Of a stretch of 64,000 nt of DNA, positions 12,084 to 22,178 are shown piece after piece. Below the pieces are notes generated by a model. That model was not told where the DNA came from, made no database searches, and saw only the letters and a program-made list of their open reading frames with translations. Within the stretch, counting starts at the first letter, position 1. The number at the start of each line of letters is the position of its first letter. Origin of the DNA: Trichobilharzia regenti (lineage: Eukaryota; Platyhelminthes; Trematoda; Strigeidida; Schistosomatidae); NCBI GenBank assembly GCA_944472135.2, contig OX235270.1, forward strand, positions 56,797,267 to 56,861,266, written 5' to 3'. Position numbers and translations under genes: made by a program.

Positions 12084-13864
12084 TTGAGGAATCTCAGGAC
12101 TTACACCAGTACGCCTACAACCCTTCAGTTTGACGATTGTAAGTTGTGGAATGTCCGGATACAAACAAGATTAATCAATAAATACAGTGCTTGGAACCCA
12201 CACAATTATTTAACACAAACATATGTACAATCAATACATCAAATGTTGTGGATTCTGGCACGACAAACTACCCTTGAAGAACTGTAGGACTTACAGCAAT
12301 ACGCCTACAGCCCTACTCAAGTTGACGCCCTAGGCTGGAACGTCCTCGCATAGTTCATTTGCGGACATCCTTCTATCAGCTATATCCTCAAATCTGAACG
12401 GCAACACGCTCATGTCATTGTATCGTAGATTATAGATGACTATCTGACACACGACATATCTGATCAACTAAGCGTAGAAACAGGGTGATTTACACCAAAG
12501 ATAATAACATTCAAATAGTAATTTGAAACTTGAAATGCCTTTATTCATTGCATGAGTGATCTGAACTCAAATTCGGTCCTAGAGGTAAAAGCGAGACGCC
12601 TACCTACTCGACTGCGAAGAAAGTGGGAGAAGATAAGCTCTCGTATAGAAAACGAAGATTTAGAGGCATGGGTCGACGATACACTGAGTTTAGTGACAGA
12701 TAATGTTAATCAGACTTTGAGTAAATTCGCCAGTATATTGCATCCGGCTTCTGAAACTGAGAGGTCAGTGAGTAAGGCAAAGTCATTTGTGACGAGATGT
12801 CAGTCTCGTCTCATAAAACGTCAATGCCCAGCTCTTGCTACGCTCGGGCCCACGCTGTTCATTGCAGTTTTTCAGAAACGCTTAATAGTAACAGACGCGA
12901 AAACCAAAACACCGATTGGCCGCTTGGGAATTCTTTATTGTAACACCAACATATAAAAAATATTTCTATTAAGGTCTGTGAACAAATATTACAATAATAA
13001 ATCACATGAATACTTCTGATGGTTGTCTCCTGACTTCTTTCTGAACAGCGACCGATGAGACGATGACTGGCTGATTGATGCCTCCACGAAAATTGGGGAA
13101 GTTGGGTTTGAGCAAAACCACATGAACTGATCGTTCAATCTTCAAGCACATTGACACTCCCCGCCAAAAATGGGATCCATCCCTATTTGCCATCACGACC
13201 AATACACGTTGACTTGGATGCCACTGCGAGAACCTGGGTCACACGGACAGAGCTGAAATGGAAAACAAACAGAAAAGCCAACACACCACAGACGTACTCA
13301 CAGCACAATCTCACACATCGCTGACGACCTGCGCCTTCAGACAGAGACCTCCTCTTGACATCTTGCAACACAATCGCCACTTACTAGAATGACTCTTGCA
13401 GAAAGCAACGTGACCATAGCACCACCTCATGATACTCTACACACATCCACTTATCTATTCACCATCAATTACCATTGCGATCGCTTGTCGCTCATCCTGC
13501 CTCAGTTCTAGTAATGGTAACGTATGCAAGCCTCAGTCGTCCACGCGTTTGCTCCCCGGTGTGTGGGACCACAGCTAATCATTATCTCCGTGTGCATGTC
13601 ATTCTCAGCAAAAAAATAGGCTCCCCGGCGTACATGACCCATCTGTTGTCTCTAACATCAATCATTTCATTCATGGATGTAGAAGACTCGAAACAACTTC
13701 AGAAGTAATCACGACGAAAATTTTAACAAAATTACGCAATGAAAACTAGATACGAAAACAAGGAATAAACACAATGAATCCATAAACACTAATTGATATG
13801 ACACACCACACGTATATGCAAACAGTACAAATATCCTCGCCGATCATATCTTGGTGGAATTCCC
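12084..13864 (+). repeat. Array 1 unit 7, edge unit with extra mutations (gag fragment 12552-12791)
   Basis: Last full unit. It has more private changes than the inner ones: loss of bases near 13115 and 13166, a changed CATCCCTATTT near 13190, and an A-run insertion at about 13610. The higher divergence at the edge is what unequal exchange predicts, since edge units are homogenised least. Confidence 0.85.
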
Positions 13865-14517
13865 TTGAGGAATCTCAGGACTTACACCAGTACGCCTACA
13901 ACCCTTCAGTTTGACGATTGTAAGTTGTGGAATGTCCGGACACAAACAAGATTAACCAACAATTACAAAAATTGGAACTCACACAATATTTAACACAAAC
14001 ATATGTACAATCAACACATCAAATGTTGTGGATTCTGGCACGACAATCTACCCTTGAAGAACTGTCGGACTTACAGTAGTACGCCTACATTCCTTCTCAG
14101 GTTGATGATCGAAGTGGAAGTCGTCCGGACATAAACAGAATTACCCACAGCTAGATGACAGATGATATCAACTCAGTATATACAATATGAACATATGTAC
14201 AAATCACACACCAAGCACATTGGACTGCTGACTGATGCGCTACCCTTTGAAGAATTGTAGGACTTACAGCAGTACGCCTACAACCCCTCTCAGGTTGACG
14301 CTCCAGGTTGGAAAATCGTCGCAGAGTTCATTTGCTAACTTCCTTCTATAATCTTTATCCTGAAATCTGAACGGTAACACGCTCATGTCATTGTATCTTA
14401 GAATATGGATGACGAACAAACACACGACATATCTCATCAACCAAGTGTAAAATCAGAGTAATTTACACCAAAGATAATAACATTCAAATAGTAACTTGAA
14501 ACTAGAAATGCCTTTAT
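13865..14517. repeat. Diverged block A (LTR-like) with three internal sub-repeats
   Basis: Continues from the array but is visibly older than the array copies. The AGGACTTACA / AGTACGCCTACA motif recurs at about 13877, 14069 and 14270, so an imperfect sub-repeat of roughly 190-200 bp is present three times here and twice in each array unit. It ends at AAATGCCTTTATTC, the same boundary where array units switch to gag; here it switches to the 3' side of a minus-strand gag. Confidence 0.7.
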
Positions 14518-14785
14518 TCGTGCAAGTCAATTTAACAATTACTCTCTCGTTTACACTTGGCTTATCCTCACTAAACTGACCATTGATATTCGTCCTTTCA
14601 AACGAACTGATACTAGCATAGTCATTGCACAAGATACTTGAGTTGATGGGTGTCTGTTTTATTGTGGATGAAAGCACCAACGACGACTGACTGATATCAT
14701 TTGATCAAGTTAGCGGTGGATCAAAAGCTGTTGTTGCTCGACATTCAGAAATTTGTCTACCTGCAAGACCACCACCACTGCTGTC

Positions 14786-15440
14786 TTATAGTATCAGCTC
14801 AGGTTTAGCACAAGAATCTGATGGTAGGTGGGCTACATGCTGATCAATCACACTGACAGTCTCAAAAGTATGCATGCCTTCTGCAACTGAATCTGCATTT
14901 ATTTCTACTTCACGTTGTAGTTGTACAGAACCTTTATTTACCTTAGAGGTAGTAGGCATATCCCTCATTTCATCATGATCAACCAAAGACAAATCTGTAC
15001 TATCAGGATCATAACCACAAATATTCACTCTACCGTCAATCTCATCATTTTCAAACTCTTTAATAACAGAAGTAGACAATTTTGGTTCCTCCTCACAAAT
15101 CCTAAAGATTTCATACCTTCACTCTGACTAGTAATACCTTGTAAACTTGTAGCGTCAGAACTGGACTCTGAGGCAACAACTCTATTCTGTGACACTCTAT
15201 TCAACAATGGCTTACCAGTTGCAACTACAGATTTCTTGACCGCACCGTTATCGTCACACAATTCGGAGTCAGGCTGGAGTTTACATTTAGCTTATCATTG
15301 AACTTGCTCACTGATTCACAGTTAACCTTTGTATGCATCTCTTGCAAACGTGTACAACACAACCGTTTTTGTCTTGCATCTTGTCACTTATCTGTTGAGG
15401 ATGTACTACGAAACCTGTCAAACTAACTAGGTCTATATGC
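14786..15440 (-). pseudogene. Distal gag region of a BEL/Pao element, copy 1, degraded
   Basis: Minus-strand frames downstream of the gag core. Around 15300-15370 one reads CCTRLQEMHTKVNC, resembling the end of a CCHC knuckle. Next come DSELCDDNGAVKKSVVATG and, in another frame, the acidic FENDEIDGRVNICGYDPDST. The same stretches recur in the second copy at 17.1-17.5 kb (LCFTRLQEVHTKVNS, DSELCDDYGLIKKSVIATG), which supports past coding. No protease motif is visible. Assignment is by position in the element and paralogy. Confidence 0.5.
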
Positions 15441-15496
15441 ATTACTAGATATCATGGAGCCTTCTCGATATCCACCTCTCTGAGGCCTATTCGTCA

Positions 15497-16243
15497 TCAC
15501 ACTGGAAACTGCTCTATTCTAGGGGTGAGATGTAATAGACTGGCGAACTTGCTCATAGATTCATTGACACTATCTTTTACTAGTTTCATGATATCATCAA
15601 ATTTTGGCTCGACACCCTCATCCTCCATACGGGAGCTTATCTTCACCCACTTCCTTTGCAGTCGAGTAGGTAGGCGTCTCGCAATTTCCTCTAGGACTGA
15701 GCTCGAGTTGAGGTCACTCATGCAAATCATCGAAATCAAGGTATTCTTATAAGTAATAAGATTATCTAAAAACTCAGTAATTGCCGTGGAGTCATCTTGA
15801 AGTTGACTGCCGTTACCTTTGACAGCTTCGTATACGTTCCTTACAATCATTGAAGGTCTTCCAAACCTTTGACGTAATATGCTCATAGCCTCAGCGTATC
15901 CCTCATTAGGAGGCATAAGCTAACAGCACTGTATAGCTCTTGAAGCATCTCCAGTGCAATACCTCATCAAATACATCAATTTCAATTCATCACTTAATAA
16001 AAAACTACTCAGCATGATCTCAGACTCCTTTACGAATTGTGAATAATCAGCCGGGTTTCCATCGAAACACCGTGGTTCAAATTTAGGGAGTTTGATGTTC
16101 CTATTATCCCTGAACGGCGAAACAGTAACATCTACCATGTCATGCTTATCATCAGACACATCGTTACAATTAACAGACAAGTCAACATGACTTACTCTCC
16201 TGTTTGCATCCAAAACGCTCTGTCCCTTCTTTGACCCAGGCAT
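15497..16243 (-). pseudogene. BEL/Pao gag, copy 1, with one nonsense codon
   Basis: Gag of a BEL/Pao LTR retrotransposon (DUF1759-like). It begins MPGSKKGQSVLDANRR at 16243. Visible motifs are LPKFEPRCFDGNPADYSQF, YLMRYCTGDASRAIQC, EAMSILRQRFGRPSMI, ITEFLDNL and RRLPTRLQRKWVKIS, the typical order for this family (assembly and nucleocapsid precursor). One TAG interrupts the frame at about 15917-15919, where copy 2 has AAG, so it is a simple nonsense change. The frame ends at 15497 before any zinc knuckle. The gag is on the minus strand, opposite to the gag fragment in array 1. Confidence 0.82.
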
Positions 16244-16389
16244 TGTTGAACTTGACCCAATTCCAAAAAAGCTCCAGATATTGCTTGTTCAAAGAGGACT
16301 TGACCGGCACCAGGAAAGATGAACGGTGACTATCCAAACTTTCACCAACTGTCTGAATCCCCCAAATCTGTCTCTACTATCAGAAACTG

Positions 16390-17078
16390 TCAATCACGTC
16401 TCATAAAACGTCAATGCCCAGCTCTTGCTACGCTCGGGCCACGCTGTTCATTGCAGTTTTTCAGAAACGCTTAATAGTAACAGACGCGAAAACCCAAAAC
16501 ACCGATTGGCCGCTTGGAATTCTTTATTGTAACACCAACATATAAAAAATATTTCTATTAAGGTCTGTGAACAAATATTACAATAATAAATCACATGAAT
16601 ACTTCTGATGGTTGTCTCCTGACTTCTTTCTGAACAGCGACCGATGAGACGATGACTGGCTGATTGATGCCTCCGCGAAAATTGGGGAAGTTGGGTTTGA
16701 GCAAACAACCATGAATTGATCGTTCAATCTTCAAGCACATTGACACTCCCCGCCAGAAAATGGGATCCATCCCATTTTGCCATCACGACCAATACACGTT
16801 GACTTGGATGCCACTGCGAGAACCTGGGTCACACGGACAGAGCTGAAATGGAAAACAAACAGAAAAGCCAACACACCACAGACGTACTCACAGCACAATC
16901 TCGCTCGTCGACGACGACATACACCTTCGAGTTAAAGGCATCCGCTCGACATCTTGCAACACAATCGCCACTTACTAGAATGACTCTTACAGAAAGCAAC
17001 GTGACCATAGCACCACCTCATGATACTCTACACACATCCACTTATCTCTTCACCATCAATTACCATTGCGATCGCAAA
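16390..17078. repeat. Block B (LTR-like) next to BEL/Pao gag copy 1
   Basis: Starts at GTCTCATAAAACGTCAATGCCC and follows the array 1 block B closely to ACCATTGCGATCGC. There it is cut and joined to the 3' part of gag copy 2. Relative to the minus-strand gag it sits upstream, as a 5' LTR would. The leader between LTR and gag start (16244-16390) contains TCAAAGAGGACTTGACCGG, which is repeated at 18.34 kb. Confidence 0.7.
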
Positions 17079-17079
17079 T

Positions 17080-17500
17080 ATCACAAATATTCACTTTACC
17101 GTCAATCTCATCATTTTCAAACTTTTTAATAACAAAAGTAGACAATTTTGGTTCCTCCTCACAAAGCCTTAAGCGTTCTATATCTTCACTCTGACTAGTA
17201 ATACCTCGTAAACTTGTGGAGTCAGAACTGCACTCTATTCAACAATGGCTTACCAGTTGCAATTACAGACTTTTTGATCAAACCGTAATCGTCACACAAT
17301 TCGGAGTCAGGCCTGGAGTTTATATTTAGCTTATCATTGAACTTGCTCACTGATTCACTGTTAACCTTTGTATGCACCTCTTGCAAACGTGTAAAACACA
17401 ACCGTGCTTGTCTTGCAGCTTGTATCTTATCTGTTGAGGATGTACCACGGAAGCTGTTACACTCACTAAGTTTATATGCATTGCTAGACATCATAGAGCC
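17080..17500 (-). pseudogene. Distal gag region of BEL/Pao copy 2, truncated
   Basis: Minus-strand paralogue of 14.8-15.4 kb. It keeps RQARLCFTRLQEVH and DSELCDDYGLIKKSVIATG, plus FENDEIDGKVNI in another frame, and is cut at about 17080 by fusion with block B. The last Cys of the putative knuckle is Ser here (HTKVNS). The rest of the element (protease, RT, integrase) is missing. Confidence 0.5.
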
Positions 17501-17518
17501 TTCTCGATATCCACCTCT

Positions 17519-18293
17519 CTAAGGCCCTTTCGTCATCAATGATTGCGTTTTACCCTCAGACTGCTGTATTCTAGGGGTGAGATGTAATAGACTGGCAAAC
17601 TTGCTCATCGATTGATTGACAATATCTTTTACTAGTTTCAAGATATCATCAAACTTTGGCTCGATACCCTCATCCTCCATACGGGAGCTTATCTTCACCC
17701 ACTTCCTTTGCAGTCGAGTGGGTAGGCGTCTTGCTATTACTTCTAGTATAAAACTCGAGTTGAGGTCACTCATGCAATTCATCGAAATCAATGCATTCTT
17801 GTAAATCAGCAAATTATCCAAAAACTCAGTGAGTGCCTGGGAGTCATCCTGTAATTGATCACCATTACCCTCAACAGCCTCGAATAATTTCCCTTCAATC
17901 ATCGAAGGTCTTCCGAACCTTTGACGCAGTAGGCTCATAGCCTCGTAGTAGCCCCCTTTTGGCTTCATAAACTTACAGCACTGTATAGCTCTTGAAGCAT
18001 CTCTAGTGCAATACCTCATCAAATACATAACTTCAATTCATCACTTAATAAAATCTACTCAGCATGATCTCAGACTCCTTTACTAATTGTAAATAATCAG
18101 CCGGGTTTCCATCGAAACACCGTGGTTCAAATTTAGGGAGTTTGATGTTCCTATTATCCCTGAACGGCGAAACAGTAGCATCTACCATGTCATGCTTAAC
18201 ATCAGACACATCGTTACAATTAACAGACAAGTCAACATGACTTACTCTCCTGTTTGCATCCAAAACGCTCTGTCCCTTCTTTGACCCAGGCAT
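17519..18293 (-). pseudogene. BEL/Pao gag, copy 2, frameshifted
   Basis: Same start MPGSKKGQSVLDANRR at 18293 and the same motif order as copy 1: FDGNPADYLQ, YLMRYCTRDASRAIQC, EAMSLLRQRFGRPSMI, RRLPTRLQRKWVKIS, SMSKFASLLHL. A frameshift at about 18030-18045 separates the N-terminal 82 residues from the remaining 169. No nonsense codon is seen at the copy 1 TAG position. The two gags lie in tandem on the minus strand, separated by block B, as expected for recombined LTR elements. Confidence 0.8.
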
Positions 18294-18464
18294 TGTTGAA
18301 CTTGATCCAATTCCAAAAATGTTCCAGATATTGCTTGTTCAAAGAGGACTTGACCGGCACCAGGAAAGATGAACAGTGACTATCCAAACTTTCACCAACT
18401 GTCTGAATCCGCCAGAATCTGTTTCTACCCTGAGAAACTTACTTCACTGTCAGAAACTGTCAGC

Positions 18465-18830
18465 CGCGTGTCGTAAACCGTCAATGCCCAGCTCTTGCTA
18501 CGCTGGGACTCACGCTGTTCCTTGATGTTTCTCAGAAACGCTTAGCAATAACGGACGCAAAACCAAAACATCGATTGGCTACTCGAGAATTCCTTACTGT
18601 AACACCAGCATATATCCGACTTTAAAATTAAGCTCTAACTGAGGTCTATGAACAAATATTACAACAATAAATCACAATATTACTTCTGACGGTTTTCTCC
18701 TGACTTCTTTCTGAACAGCGACCGATGAGACGATGATTGGCTGATTGATGCCTCCTCGAAAATTGGGGAAGTTGGTTTTGAGCACAACCATTAATAGATC
18801 GTTCAATCGTCAACTGCATTGACAGCTACT
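18465..18830. repeat. Diverged block B fragment (LTR-like)
   Basis: GTCAATGCCCAGCTCTTGC through GCGACCGATGAGACGATGA and GATCGTTCAATCGTC recur in the same order as in array units but with many substitutions. It truncates before block C. About 55 bp of the same block (GAAGATTGAACGATCAATTC) reappears inverted at 19187-19240. Confidence 0.65.
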
Positions 18831-19186
18831 TCTAAATAAAGTACGAATTAGTGTGTATAACGATTTGGATAGTGGTCTACAATGGGCGACGGGATGCTGG
18901 ACTATTCGAAGTGAAAACGCCGACTGAATACAAATTGCTTGTTCCAGTTCAAATAATTGACATCTTACTTTCTGGATGTTTGTAACTTCTGGATTACTAT
19001 AATTACGGAATGTTGATGATTAAAATGCTTCAAATAAATTTCCCTCGAACTGGTGGTCTTCTTTTTCTTGTTGAGATGATTGGACGAGTAGATATCGAAG
19101 AAGTATGTTTTGTGACTCAGGACCATAGTTGCTAAGCTTCGGGTTAATATTGCGCGTGTAACCGTTGTGACCCTGTTGTCGATGCG
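18831..19186. other. Unassigned AT-rich spacer
   Basis: No recognisable gene, RNA or transposon motif. It lies between a block B fragment and its inverted scrap and so may be an insertion into old LTR-like DNA. Confidence 0.4.
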
Positions 19187-19224
19187 GCTGAAGATTGAAC
19201 GATCAATTCACGTTTGTTCCATCA

Positions 19225-19593
19225 AACCCAAATCCAGCAATCCAAAGTCCAGCAGAAGCATTGAAAATAGACCCAGAGACAACAGCGGACTTGATGACGC
19301 CATTGATAGAGAAGATGTGGAAAGAGGACAAAGTACCCGAGGGCTGGAAGAAAAGATACTTACTCAAACTTCCAAAGAAAGGAGACTTAAGTCAATACAA
19401 GAACTGGCGAGGAATTATGCACCCATCCATCCCAAGCATCATCCTGGAGAGAATCAAACAACCGTTTGATGAAAAACTTCGACCAGAACAAGCTGGATTC
19501 ACGAGAAACAAATCATGTATTGATCAAATCGCCACTCTATGGGTCATCATTGAACAAAGCTTGGAATGGCAGTCACCTCTCTATCTCAACTTC
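19225..19593 (+). pseudogene. RTE-clade LINE reverse transcriptase fragment
   Basis: Part of the RT domain of a non-LTR retrotransposon of the RTE/BovB type (SR2-like in flukes). Visible in order: PAEALKIDPETTADLM, PEGWKKRYLLKLPKKGDLS, NWRGI, LRPEQAGFTRNKSCIDQIATL, IIEQSLEWQSPLYLNF. The last corresponds to just before catalytic motif A, whose Asp is missing because the sequence changes at 19594 to an unrelated dispersed repeat. The 5' side joins an inverted LTR scrap. It is a fragment of about 120 residues where a complete element would have about 1000, with no function. Confidence 0.85.
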
Positions 19594-19601
19594 AACTGTG
19601 T

Positions 19602-19861
19602 TCCGGTTGTAGAAATGTCTTCGGTTGAAAGTAGTAGGCTCCTACAATAAATCCGAAGTATACAACACGGTGTGAGTGGAGCAAGTAAGTAGAAGAGACC
19701 AGGGAGAAGACGAAGTCCCCAACAGCAGAGTGTATTTTTCAATTGTACACGGAAATTATCTATATTTCAACAAGAAGCGATTTAAACAAAAATTATGTAC
19801 AATATCTCGCATTTATACAAGTACCTAAAAAGTGTACAATCACATTGTTACGTACTCAACA
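19602..19861. repeat. Dispersed LTR-like repeat, copy 1
   Basis: About 260 bp from TTCCGGTTGTAGAA to TGTACAATCACATTGTTACG. A second copy lies at about 59148-59405 (TTCCGGTTGTAGAATCG to ATTGTTACGTACTCC). The TG...CA-like ends and length suggest a solo LTR, but no matching internal region is in the window and no target-site duplication was found. Confidence 0.55.
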
Positions 19862-20097
19862 AGGCTAGCAACTTCACCACGTAAAAATAAAACCACACCT
19901 ACTGAAATTTCAAACCCCTAGCTTAAGGCCCTGTCTCCCACTCGGAACGTAAAGGAATAAAAAACGATTTCAACAAATGAAAAGTTCAATGCAACTGAGT
20001 TTTCTAGTCAGAAGCGGCTATTAAACATACACAGATTTCATGTTATCCTTATATTTCTCATACAGAACATTCCCTTATCTTTTTTGTGTATTATTGC

Positions 20098-20395
20098 AGA
20101 GTTGACCAAATGGCTTGTCAAATTGATCGATGAATTAGATGAAAACGCATCAATAGAACCAATTTTTGCATTAATAGCTGCAATTTATTCCGTATTACAT
20201 GCTAGCTGTGCAAAAAATGAAAAGAATGGAGCACTCATCTCTCTAACTGAAGTTGTAATGCACATTATAAATTTATTGGCAAAGTTCGATAAAATGTATA
20301 ATAATAACATACCGTTTAATGTTTTTTATCCTGCATTGAAAGAAGCATGTGCATTCTTACGATCTCAAACAATCGATGATGATATGGACGTTTGA
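20098..20395 (+). CDS. Candidate terminal exon of an unidentified host gene
   Basis: An open frame preceded by a pyrimidine-rich acceptor-like tract (TCCCTTATCTTTTTTGTGTATTATTGCAG, ending 20099) and closed by TGA at 20393-20395. It encodes about 98 residues, leucine- and isoleucine-rich and apparently helical: ELTKWLVKLIDELDENA, IFALIAAIYSVLHAS, VVMHIINLLAKFDKM, FYPALKEACAFLRSQ, with an acidic end DDDMDV. The look is of an alpha-solenoid C-terminus, but no family is recognised. No other exon or canonical AATAAA was found nearby. It could equally be an isolated duplicated exon. Function unknown. Confidence 0.4.
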
Positions 20396-20639
20396 ATTCG
20401 GTGTTGAAAGTGGGAATGCATGCACTATTGCTAAAAGTGATTTCTGTTTGGAAACATTTCTCAGATTAATCTCAAGTAAGCAATCTTGTGTGATGCTTAG
20501 GCTTATTTCATTATATTAATCGAAGAATATGATGTGACATATTTGTCAATATGAAAATATATTGTCGTAAAATGTCCTACCTCATATAACCACTTCATTA
20601 ATTCAAGTTTAACCATGGACTACTGATAATTGATATCAG
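20396..20639. other. Unassigned sequence downstream of candidate exon
   Basis: AT-rich, no motif recognised; possible 3' untranslated sequence if the preceding exon is real. Confidence 0.3.
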
Positions 20640-20937
20640 TTAGACAATCATTGCCTCAGGTGTGAGGCTAGCAACCCACCCTGTACACAAAATTGCTACA
20701 GAAACTTCAGAACGATGAATCTCCTCGCGCCAAAAGAAAAAGTCTGTGTGGGGACATGGAACGTCCGAACTATGTACGAGACCGGCAAAGCTGCCCAGAT
20801 CGCCAACGAGATGAAAAGATACGGAATCCAAGTGCTGGGAATATGTGAAAGCAGATGGAACGGGAATGGACTCACCAAATTGTCAACGGGTGAATCAGTG
20901 ATCTACTCCGGTCACCAGAAGATAACCACACGCAAAT
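20640..20937 (+). pseudogene. RTE-type LINE 5' end: leader and start of APE endonuclease
   Basis: The frame from 20715 reads KVCVGTWNVRTMYETGKAAQ, MKRYGIQVLGICESRWNG and STGESVIYSGHQK. This is the start of the apurinic-like endonuclease of RTE LINEs, with the metal-binding Asn of WNVRTM and Glu of CESRW. The sequence stops matching after about 74 residues at ATTGAAACCACAAG (about 20937). There it is fused to the host-exon-derived repeat, so the nuclease is a short fragment. The 5' leader (20640-20714) has CAACCCACC and ACAGAAAC segments. Confidence 0.75.
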
Positions 20938-21181
20938 TGAAACCACAAGATGACCAATGTATAGGAGATGAATGGCGAGTAGGTAAGACGAATTATCCAG
21001 TGAAGGTGAAGTGTTAATGCAAGTGGATGCAACTACAAATGGTTGTGTATTTTGTAAGGTGTTGGAATCAGTAGTAGTCGAAAGATTAAAAGCTGTTCAG
21101 CAGTCACAGATTTTAGAACATGCAATAGACTACGAGCCGCCGAAACTAGACTATTATTTTTTTGAAGGCATAACCCTCTGA
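20938..21181 (+). pseudogene. Candidate host exon (upstream exon of the split gene)
   Basis: From 20987 the plus strand is open to TGA at 21179-21181 with a protein-like composition: DELSSEGEVLMQVDATT, NGCVFCKVLESVVVERLK, QQSQILEHAIDYEPPK, LDYYFFEG. The same sequence is present on the minus strand of every array 2 unit. The next exon candidate begins 70-80 bp downstream after a TTTTGCCACTTTTAG acceptor-like tract, suggesting a very short intron. No family is recognised. Coding status is inferred from openness and from its position beside a better exon. Confidence 0.4.
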
Positions 21182-21258
21182 AAGTTCCATGAATATAGAG
21201 ATACTCAACTACATGTGATTTTGTCGTTGTATTGTTTTGCCACTTTTAGATGATCCAG

Positions 21259-21512
21259 TTACTTCATGTCGCCAGGTGACTTCATTGTACCAAAAAGCTC
21301 TTCAGATGACAATAGTCTTCCACTGCTAATCAAACCGGAACCTGTTGGTTCATTGGAAGCCAATGCACAGTATAATATCGACTCGTGTCGCAACAATTCT
21401 CGAACACCCAGTTTCACAGCTACTCATGACGCTAGCCATGTGAACAACTTTGTAAACCAAGTGTCAGTCGTTCGTGAAAATACTCGCCTAGTTGGCGCTG
21501 ACTCCAGATGTC
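21259..21512 (+). pseudogene. Host exon, 5' half (part A), broken at a 13-bp duplicated site
   Basis: Open frame with ATG at 21266 reading MSPGDFIVPKSSSDDNSLPL, IKPEPVGSLEANAQYNIDS and VSVVRENTRLVGADSRC. It is Ser/Asn-rich and probably disordered. The natural continuation (DSRCQLSNNSDG) is at 28492 onward; here the exon stops at GACTCCAGATGTC (21500-21512) and turns into the reverse complement of its own 3' half. The same part A is on the minus strand of all array 2 units. It is not a transposon protein I recognise; a cellular gene is the best reading. Confidence 0.55.
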
Positions 21513-21966
21513 AAAACCAGTTGACAATCGAAGAGGAAGAGAAAACAAATTATTCACATCACTTCCAGGTGATTTAGTTTCTGCAAAGACATTTTCTATG
21601 CTTGATGAAGCAGTAAGCAGTGTTCCCGAAGCAACGCTGGAACTAGTCACTTGAGCCACGGAAGAGCAAAGGTTGTTTGAAGCCTTATCATGTACTGAAC
21701 GGATTGAATCGGAAGTACTTGTGCCAGTCACAGTGGAAGTGCATATAGACTGCAAACCATCTGAATTGTTGGACAACTGACATCTGGAGTCTGTCTGTCT
21801 GTCTGTCTGTCTCTCTGTCTGTCTGGCTGTTTCTCTGTCTGTCTGTCTGTCTGTTTTCGACATAGTCTTTATACCCAGGTAATCCTTTTTATTGATATAA
21901 CTCGTCACTGGATTTTTGGTAATATATTGTCATTTAACATTTCCATGACTTGGATTATTATTCTCA
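21513..21966 (-). repeat. Inverted host exon part B, GACA microsatellite and array 2 flank
   Basis: Reverse complement of exon part B (21513-21789, LSNNSDGLQSIC to FSLPLRLSTGF on the minus strand). A 70-bp degenerate TCTG/GACA tract (21790-21858) follows, then TTTTCGACATAGTCTTTATACCC and the inverted array 2 segment to 21966. It meets a direct copy of part B head to head at 21967. Confidence 0.8.
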
Positions 21967-22178
21967 TATTCACCTTACCGATTCAATCCGTTCAGTACAT
22001 GATAAGGCTTCAAACAACCTGTGCTCTTCCGTGGCTCAAGTAACTAGTTCCAGCGTTGCTTCGGGAACACTGCTTACTGCTTCATCAAGCATAGAAAATG
22101 TCTTTGCAGAAACTAAATCACCTGGAAGTGATGTGAATAATTTGTTTTCTCTTCCTCTTCGATTGTCAACTGGTTTTG
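21967..22178 (+). repeat. Direct copy of host exon part B, interrupted by Gypsy element
   Basis: Plus-strand DSIRSVHDKASNNLCSSVAQ through FSLPLRLSTGF. It ends at GGTTTTG, where the Gypsy element inserted; the sequence resumes at 27883. It shows one or two substitutions relative to array 2 units (CTGTGCTC, CAAGTAACTAG). Confidence 0.8.
22174..22178. repeat. Target-site duplication TTTTG, left copy
   Basis: Five bases immediately before the LTR start TGTTATAAC; the identical TTTTG follows the other LTR at 27883-27887. Five-base duplications are usual for Gypsy integrases. Confidence 0.88.

Larger units (their letters stand above)
1280..13864. repeat. Array 1: seven head-to-tail 1.78-kb units of BEL/Pao LTR-like DNA plus gag fragment
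   Basis: Units start at 1418, 3196, 4973, 6751, 8528, 10306 and 12084, with spacing of 1777 or 1778 bp (last unit 1781). A partial unit leads in at 1280-1417. In order each unit holds: block A (about 470 bp with an internal AGGACTTACA sub-repeat), a plus-strand BEL/Pao gag fragment, block B (about 690 bp, starting near GTCAATGCCCAGCTC), and block C (about 370 bp, ending TGGTGGAATTCCC). Identity between units is very high by eye, with scattered single-base differences. Blocks B, C and A recur around the gag pseudogenes at 14-18 kb and 45-48 kb, where they occupy LTR positions. The array is therefore best read as an LTR plus a residual internal region that became satellite-like. Confidence 0.9.

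Noticed and set aside
1280..13864. CRISPR-like or bacterial repeat array
   Set aside because: Repeats are 1.78 kb with gag remnants and the context is clearly eukaryotic.
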